A stretch of DNA of 36,192 bases from Lacticaseibacillus hegangensis. Its GTDB lineage: Bacteria > Bacillota > Bacilli > Lactobacillales > Lactobacillaceae. The stretch is taken from contig NZ_RHOL01000029.1 of NCBI RefSeq assembly GCF_003946465.1, positions 1 to 36,192 of the forward strand. The letters are read 5' to 3'. The position numbers and the translations under genes were made by a program. The notes below the pieces were generated by a model. That model saw only the letters and a list, made by a program, of their open reading frames with translations. It did not search any database and was not told the DNA's origin. Shown piece after piece: positions 31,716-36,192 of the stretch (positions within the stretch are counted from its first letter, which is position 1; the number at the start of each line of letters is the position of its first letter).

Positions 31716-32204
31716 TTAGAGCTGTTTCACCATGTCGAACCACACTTCACCAGCATGAGTTGAAGCCGACTGACCATCGCTGACAAACCCATTGCGCGTG
31801 TAAAACGGCACGAGTTTGGCCAGGCAGGTCAGCGTAAGCCCGCGGCGGTGTTGCCGTTTGCCCAGGTCAGACAGGGCCGCCAGCAGCGCGGACCCAATGC
31901 CTTGGCCATGTACTTCTGGGGCCACCGCCAGGCTTAGGATGGCCAGGTAAGGCGCCGTCTTTGAATTGGGCTGCGCGATTTCAAACAAGTCGTCCGTTAA
32001 GTGACGCCGCTGAATCGCTGGGCCGACCACATAACCGACCAAGCGGCCGGCCTGATGCGCCGTGATGAAAGTTTCCGGGTAGGCGGCAATGCGCGCCGCC
32101 ATGCTGGCCTGACTGGCCGCCTCTGCAGGCGTGAAGCCGGCGTGTTCAATTGCCATGATGGCAGGCAGGTCCGCAGGCCGGGCCGGCTGAAAAGTTATGC
32201 TCAT
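31716..32204 (-). CDS. GNAT family N-acetyltransferase
   Basis: 162 aa. The acetyl-CoA loop is LAVAPEVHGQGIGSALL (with the Q/RxxGxG/A motif). The N-terminus (FQPARPADLPAIMAIEHAGF) and the FYTRNGF C-terminal motif fit the family; the pattern resembles the AANAT/RimI-like group. Substrate unknown. Its ATG overlaps the stop of the HAD gene in ATGA, so translation is coupled. Confidence 0.9.
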   Translation of the reverse strand: MSITFQPARPADLPAIMAIEHAGFTPAEAASQASMAARIAAYPETFITAHQAGRLVGYVVGPAIQRRHLTDDLFEIAQPNSKTAPYLAILSLAVAPEVHGQGIGSALLAALSDLGKRQHRRGLTLTCLAKLVPFYTRNGFVSDGQSASTHAGEVWFDMVKQL

Positions 32205-33022
32205 GACCGAGCCTCCAGCACGTATTTTTCGACCGCCGCGGCCACCCCGTCGTGGTCATTATCGCGCGTCACATGAGTGGCCGCCTGCTTCACCGCGTCA
32301 ATGCCGTTGGCCATGCCGATCGCGCACCCGGCCCACTTCAGCATTGGCAAGTCGTTGGCCTCATCGCCGCACGCCATCACCTCGGCAGCTGCCAGTCCCA
32401 GCCGCTTTGCCAGCGCCGAGAGTCCGCTCCCCTTATTTGCCTTGGGATTCATGACCTCCAGGAAAAATGGCGTCGACCGCACCACGTAGTATGCGTCGCC
32501 AAAGGCCGCCCGGGCGCTTGGTTCGATCGCGTCAAGCACCGCCTTGGGCGCCGTCAGCATGCCCTTCACGTAACGAAAATCTGCCGGGACCTGGGCCGGC
32601 GTCAGGCGCGTGATACCCACCTGGCTGTCGTACGCCTGTCGCACCGCGTAGAAGCTGATATTATCGTCCGGTGTGATGACGGCACCTTGGGCGTCTCGCA
32701 AGTTATAGGTCAGCTGATGGGCCTTGGCGAACTGATCCAGTGCAGCAAAGTCGCGGCGGCCCAGGTCAAAGTTGCTGAACTGCTCGCCGGCAAGCGACAA
32801 CGTCACCGCCCCGTTGAAGGTGATGGCGTACTCATCGGGTCCGCTCAGCCCCAGCTGATCCAGCAGCGGCTGGACTGCCTGCACCGGCCGCCCGGTGCAC
32901 AGCACCACCTTGATGCCTTGCGCATGGGCACGTTTCAGCACGTCAGTCGTGTGCACGGTCAGCTGCCTGTGGGAATTCAGTAAGGTGTCATCAATATCCG
33001 TCGCGATCAGTTTGATTGTCAT
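32201..33022 (-). CDS. Cof-type HAD family phosphatase
   Basis: 273 aa sugar-phosphate phosphatase of the Cof/YidA type. Motif I DIDDTLL with D9 (nucleophile) and D11, motif II CTGR, a Lys in NPKANKG, and motif IV GDEANDLPML (219-228) are all intact. The cap domain lies between about 85 and 190. First gene of a three-gene unit with GNAT and TetR. AAAGGGG precedes the ATG. Confidence 0.93.
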   Translation of the reverse strand: MTIKLIATDIDDTLLNSHRQLTVHTTDVLKRAHAQGIKVVLCTGRPVQAVQPLLDQLGLSGPDEYAITFNGAVTLSLAGEQFSNFDLGRRDFAALDQFAKAHQLTYNLRDAQGAVITPDDNISFYAVRQAYDSQVGITRLTPAQVPADFRYVKGMLTAPKAVLDAIEPSARAAFGDAYYVVRSTPFFLEVMNPKANKGSGLSALAKRLGLAAAEVMACGDEANDLPMLKWAGCAIGMANGIDAVKQAATHVTRDNDHDGVAAAVEKYVLEARS

Positions 33023-33051
33023 AGCGGTCCCCTTTGGTTAAACATGGGTCA

Positions 33052-33057
33052 ATTATA
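33052..33057 (-). promoter_or_regulatory. -10 box of the HAD-GNAT-TetR operon
   Basis: Perfect TATAAT on the minus strand, 30 bp before the ATG. Confidence 0.5.
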
Positions 33058-33086
33058 TCGCAGTTTCCAATTAGCCAGCAGCCAAG

Positions 33087-33115
33087 AAAAAGCCGCCTGC
33101 GCGCTGCAGGCGACT
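33087..33115 (-). terminator. Terminator of the PSL-synthase/phosphatase operon
   Basis: Minus strand AGTCGCCTGC-AGCGC-GCAGGCGGCT followed by TTTTTC. Confidence 0.88.
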
Positions 33116-33125
33116 CATTGCGGCC

Positions 33126-33779
33126 TTAAAGAATCGACACATTGCCCTCGTTTAAGTCAACATGCGGCAGGTACGCGGTTTGATTGTAGACATCCACGTA
33201 ATACTGATTGCCCACCACGCCCACCAGTGAGGTGGAGAGGTTCTTCAGCCCCAGTAAATGGTCATTGCCGGTCAAGTGGCGCATCCCCAGCTGGGCAATG
33301 CCGCCGTGGGTGACGATCAAGGCGTTCGCATCAGCCGGCAGAACCGCGGCAATGGTCTTGAGCGCCTGTGCAAACCGTTCACCTGCCGCGTTGAAGTCCT
33401 CGACCCCCAGTGCGGTCAAACCCGGATCGTTTTCGCGCCGGGACAGCTTCTGAAACAAAGCCAGGTGATCGTGGACTAATTCGGCCCGCTTTTTGCCTTC
33501 CCACTGGCCAAACCCGATCTCGGTCAAACCGGCCACTGGCTGCAGCTTCAGACCGGCATTGTGCGGCATGCGCGTCAGGATCAGCCTGCCGGAGGTCACC
33601 GCTCGCGGCAGCGGACTGGTGTAAGCGGCCGCAAAGCGGTACTGGTCCAGGTAGGCGGCCAGCTTCTCGTACGGGGTCAAATCATCCTGCAACACTGGAC
33701 TATCACCGCTTGCGCCTTGCAACCGCTTTTCGACGTTCCACTGCGTCCGGCCGTGGCGGACGATGAACAGTCGCTTCAT
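33126..33779 (-). CDS. Histidine phosphatase (phosphoglycerate mutase-like) family protein
   Basis: 217 aa. RHG at 8-10 carries the phosphorylated H9; the second active-site histidine is in VTHGGIAQ. E in GLTEIGFGQWEG completes the pocket. Its length and lack of the mutase insertions suggest a phosphatase. The start ATG overlaps the stop of the preceding gene (TAATG) and its own ribosome site is weak, so translation is coupled to the PSL-synthase-like gene. The substrate may therefore be that enzyme's product. Confidence 0.9.
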   Translation of the reverse strand: MKRLFIVRHGRTQWNVEKRLQGASGDSPVLQDDLTPYEKLAAYLDQYRFAAAYTSPLPRAVTSGRLILTRMPHNAGLKLQPVAGLTEIGFGQWEGKKRAELVHDHLALFQKLSRRENDPGLTALGVEDFNAAGERFAQALKTIAAVLPADANALIVTHGGIAQLGMRHLTGNDHLLGLKNLSTSLVGVVGNQYYVDVYNQTAYLPHVDLNEGNVSIL

Positions 33780-34543
33780 TACAGCTGACCCACGGTGTCG
33801 CCGCGCAGCCCGCGCCGCAGCGTTTCAAGCGCAGTGACTTCATTGCTGGCGATGTTGCCAAGGTTAATCCCAACACCGAACTGGCGGATCAGCGCGACCT
33901 GCTGGCTCTTCAGCGGCGCCTCAAAAATCAGCTGGTCGGTGCCCCCTTTGGCTAATTCTTGCAGCTCGTCTTCGATGATGTTCCCCTCTGCGTCGTAAAT
34001 ACCGATGTTCTTGCCGGCCTCGCGCGCCTCAATGATGACGTAGTTGGCACCGCTTTGCAGGTCAGCTTGGATCTGCATCAGCCGTTCGTGGATGGACAGC
34101 TCATGATCCAGCGTCGGATCTTTTTTGCCCACCTCGGAAATGACAAAAAGGCCGGCGTCTTTGGCCTGCTGAATCACCTGCTTGCGCGTGCTGCCCGCGA
34201 TTGTGGTTGAGCCGTCACTGACTTCGACGCCGCCAAACCCTAGCGCCTGCGTCTCCTTCAAGAAGTCGTTAAATTGCCCGTTCATCAACGCGACTTCCAG
34301 CAGGGTGCCACCGGGGTATGGAATCACACCGGCCGCTTGGTACTTGGCCGTCTTCTGCTGAATCAGCTCACGGTCCATCGTGGCCGCTGTGCCCCAGCCG
34401 AACTTGGCGTAATCCAGGTAATCACCGGCCGTCGCCAGCAGATCCTCGGTTTCGTTCAGCCCGAGTCCCTTGTCCAGCATCATTGTCTTGCCGCGCGGGG
34501 TCGTGGTTTTTGGTGTGTTCTTCAAAAATGCGTAGGCCTTCAT
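33779..34543 (-). CDS. Phosphosulfolactate synthase (ComA) family protein
   Basis: 254 aa TIM barrel. ComA joins sulfite to phosphoenolpyruvate to give phosphosulfolactate. The family blocks are all present: DKGLG (24-28), KFGWGT (47-52), YPGGTLLE (76-83), EVSDG (107-111), SEVGKK (136-141), EAREAGKNIGIYD (172-184), FEAP (207-210) and INLGNI (226-231). No ComB-type phosphatase or coenzyme M gene is near. Instead a histidine phosphatase follows in a TAATG overlap. GGAGG lies 11 nt before the ATG. Whether the substrate is sulfite and PEP here is not proven. Confidence 0.88.
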   Translation of the reverse strand: MKAYAFLKNTPKTTTPRGKTMMLDKGLGLNETEDLLATAGDYLDYAKFGWGTAATMDRELIQQKTAKYQAAGVIPYPGGTLLEVALMNGQFNDFLKETQALGFGGVEVSDGSTTIAGSTRKQVIQQAKDAGLFVISEVGKKDPTLDHELSIHERLMQIQADLQSGANYVIIEAREAGKNIGIYDAEGNIIEDELQELAKGGTDQLIFEAPLKSQQVALIRQFGVGINLGNIASNEVTALETLRRGLRGDTVGQL

Positions 34544-34576
34544 TGATCAAATTGCCTCCAAGTTTTAATGACTCCT

Positions 34577-34585
34577 ATTTTACCA
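34577..34585 (-). promoter_or_regulatory. Extended -10 promoter of the PSL-synthase operon
   Basis: Minus strand TGGTAAAAT, 34 bp before the ATG. Confidence 0.5.
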
Positions 34586-34628
34586 GTTTACTGAAAACAA
34601 TATGTGACAATCGTGTGAAACTTCTCAT

Positions 34629-34655
34629 GCAAAAAGGCCGCCCGCCGGCAGCCTT
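34629..34655 (-). terminator. Terminator of the rRNA methyltransferase gene
   Basis: Minus strand AAGGCTGCC-GGCG-GGCGGCCTT followed by TTT; 9-bp stem with one wobble. Confidence 0.85.
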
Positions 34656-34673
34656 CCTGTGATTTTAATTGAA

Positions 34674-36035
34674 TTAACGGGTCAGCGCCGTGACACTTTC
34701 AATGCTGGTCGTCTGGGGAAACATGTCGACCGGCTGGGTCTGCGCCGCGTGGTAGCCAAACGCCTCAAGTGCCTTGATATCGCGGGCCAGTGTCGCCGGG
34801 TTGCAGGACACATACACGAGCTTGGGCGGCAGCAGCACACCCACCGCGGCGATAAATTCCTTGGCCAGCCCCTTGCGCGGCGGGTCCACCATCAACACGT
34901 CGACTGGTAGTTCTTCTTGTTGCCACTGCTGCATGGCGTCTTCGGCCTTGCCAACAGTGAAGGTCACATTGGTGATGCCGTTGAGCTTCGCGTTATCGCG
35001 CGCGTCACCCACGGCCTCGGGCACGATTTCCACGCCGTAAACCTGCTTCGCGTGCTTGGCCATGGCCAAGGAAATCGTCCCGATACCAGAATACGCATCG
35101 ATCACGGTTTCCTTGCCGGTCAGACCGGCCGCCTCGATGGCCTGTGAATACAGAACCTCGGTTTGCAGCGGGTTGACCTGGTAGAAGGACAGCGGCGAAA
35201 TGTGGAAGGTATTGCCCAGCAGCTGGTCGGTCAGATAAGAATGTCCCGCCAAAAGCCGTGTCTTCTTGCCCAGAATCACGTTGGTGCGCTTGTCGTTGAG
35301 GTTCAGCATGATGCTGGACACTTCCGGCAGGGCGGCCTGGATGCCGGCAACGATGTCGTCTTGGTGCGGCACCGCCCAAGACGTGACCACCAGCACGATC
35401 ATCATGTCCTTGGAGTAATAACCGCGGCGCACCATGATGTGCCGAACCAGTCCAGAGTTGGCCTGCTCATCGTACCCGGTCAAGTGGTATTTGCGCAGCA
35501 GATCGCGCACCACGATCACCGCGGCGTCAATCTTCGGGTCTTGAATGTAAAAGTCCTCCAGCGGCACCAGCTCGTGGCTGCGGCGCTTGAAAAAGCCGGT
35601 GGTCGCCTGGCCATTAATCTGGCGCACCGGGATCTGGGCTTTGTTGCGATACCCGGTTGGGTTGTCCATACCAAGCGTGGGCCGGACCGGAATGTGGAGG
35701 CCCTGCTTTTTAAACAACTCCTGGATCTGATGCTGCTTAAATTTCAGCTGGGCCGGGTACGCCAGGTGCTGCAGCGGCGCGATGCCGGTTTGCGTGTAGG
35801 TATGATCCACGGCCAGGACCCGGTCTGGTGAGGTCTGTTCAAGCTTCTTGAGCTTGGCAAAGCCGTACTGCTTCTCCGTCTTGAGCACGTGCACCAGCGC
35901 TTTTTCGCCTGGCAGCGTGTCTTCGATGAACAGCGGATAGCCATCGATCTTGGCCACCCCCATGCCTTGGTACGTCAGATCTTCAATTTCAACTTCAAGT
36001 TCTTGGTTCTTGACCACTGGGGTTTTCGCCACCAT
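34674..36035 (-). CDS. 23S rRNA (uracil-C5)-methyltransferase, RlmCD/RumA type
   Basis: 453 aa. An N-terminal TRAM domain (about 8-65) binds RNA. The SAM domain has DAYSGIGTISLAMA, DPPRKG and the catalytic C411 in SCNPAT. The four cysteines that hold a 4Fe-4S cluster in E. coli RlmD are absent; the region reads TGIAPLQHLAYPAQLKFK, as I recall from other lactobacilli. It methylates uridines in 23S rRNA. The ATG at 36033-36035 follows AAAGGAGG; a longer upstream frame is rejected. Confidence 0.93.
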   Translation of the reverse strand: MVAKTPVVKNQELEVEIEDLTYQGMGVAKIDGYPLFIEDTLPGEKALVHVLKTEKQYGFAKLKKLEQTSPDRVLAVDHTYTQTGIAPLQHLAYPAQLKFKQHQIQELFKKQGLHIPVRPTLGMDNPTGYRNKAQIPVRQINGQATTGFFKRRSHELVPLEDFYIQDPKIDAAVIVVRDLLRKYHLTGYDEQANSGLVRHIMVRRGYYSKDMMIVLVVTSWAVPHQDDIVAGIQAALPEVSSIMLNLNDKRTNVILGKKTRLLAGHSYLTDQLLGNTFHISPLSFYQVNPLQTEVLYSQAIEAAGLTGKETVIDAYSGIGTISLAMAKHAKQVYGVEIVPEAVGDARDNAKLNGITNVTFTVGKAEDAMQQWQQEELPVDVLMVDPPRKGLAKEFIAAVGVLLPPKLVYVSCNPATLARDIKALEAFGYHAAQTQPVDMFPQTTSIESVTALTR

Positions 36036-36082
36036 GGGCCTCCTTTCGCCGCAGCGCGGCAACGCGAAAAATGACTCCACTC

Positions 36083-36111
36083 ACTGTACCAGACCGGCCG
36101 GCAACTCACAA
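36083..36111 (-). promoter_or_regulatory. Promoter of the rRNA methyltransferase gene, next to the intron
   Basis: Minus strand TTGTGA (36106-36111), 17-bp spacer, TACAGT (36083-36088) with a TG extension. The -35 starts 4 bp from the intron end. Confidence 0.55.
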
Positions 36112-36115
36112 GCCG

Positions 36116-36192
36116 ATCGAGTAGGAGGTAGCCGATTAATTCGGCTACCGACCTCTCACACCACCGTACGTACGGTTCCGTATACGGCGGTT
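36116..36192 (-). mobile_element. 3' end of a group IIC intron, domains V and VI (partial, runs off the right edge)
   Basis: Domain V (36160-36191, minus strand) pairs ACCGCCGT with ACGGTGGT, then has a 2-nt bulge CG, and TACG-GAAC-CGTA at the tip. The CGC catalytic triad with its G-U wobble is in place. Domain VI (36119-36157) is a hairpin with GGTAGCCGA/TCGGCTACC and a bulged A (36122) 7 nt from the 3' end, GAT at 36116. The triad and the sequence match group IIC introns such as that of O. iheyensis. The catalytic body and reverse transcriptase would lie right of the window. Confidence 0.9.

Overview
The window reads as a chromosomal segment of a GC-rich member of the Lactobacillaceae; the gene set would fit Lacticaseibacillus or a relative, but the genus is an inference. 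Strong AAGGAGG ribosome sites, a GW-module GH25 lysozyme, a GlsB/AmaP/Asp23 envelope-stress operon, aminopeptidase PepS, a PFL/UPF0210-ACT pair, DUF3284, DUF4828 and YxeA proteins and a cysteine-cluster-free RlmCD-like methyltransferase all fit. There are about 40 protein genes and one tRNA gene; most genes lie on the minus strand. By eye the first 5 kb, above all 1895-2389, is less GC-rich than the rest.

Layout. 1-104 is the 5' end of a group IIC intron (minus strand) inserted directly behind the intrinsic terminator of map. Then follow map, a UDP-sugar epimerase, a secreted lysozyme with four C-terminal repeats, a GtrA membrane protein, flavodoxin, a thiol peroxidase of the Gpx family, a YihY membrane protein, a lipoprotein, an unknown 123-aa protein, a DUF2252 protein and a TetR regulator. 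11.4-15.9 kb carries pepS, PFL-ACT, and a LacI regulator behind an EIIA-like protein that lacks its phosphorylatable histidine. 16-18.4 kb is a fused ATPase-permease. 18.6-20.7 kb is the five-gene envelope stress operon with a strongly folded leader, followed by an HETAH membrane protein, tRNA-Arg(CCU), DUF3284, a DEAD-box helicase coupled to a Gfo/Idh/MocA oxidoreductase, DUF4828, YxeA and a membrane-anchored GH25 homologue that has lost its catalytic acids. 26.5-27.8 kb is a minimal NfeD-like OB protein plus a stomatin. After it come a GT2 glycosyltransferase, an aldo/keto reductase, TetR, a nitroreductase, an upstream HAD-GNAT-TetR operon, a phosphosulfolactate-synthase-like gene coupled to a histidine phosphatase, and the rRNA methyltransferase. 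36116-36192 is the 3' end (domains V and VI) of another group IIC intron in the same orientation.

How it fits together. Much of the segment concerns the envelope and stress: lysozyme, GtrA, the Asp23 operon, the stomatin/NfeD pair, an export-type ABC protein, and the flavodoxin and peroxidase. The most unusual points are the two intron ends bounding the window, the PSL-synthase/histidine-phosphatase pair, the inactive GH25 and EIIA proteins, the folded leader of the stress operon, and a 7-7-7 inverted repeat over the nitroreductase promoter. No CRISPR array, prophage or intact insertion sequence was seen.
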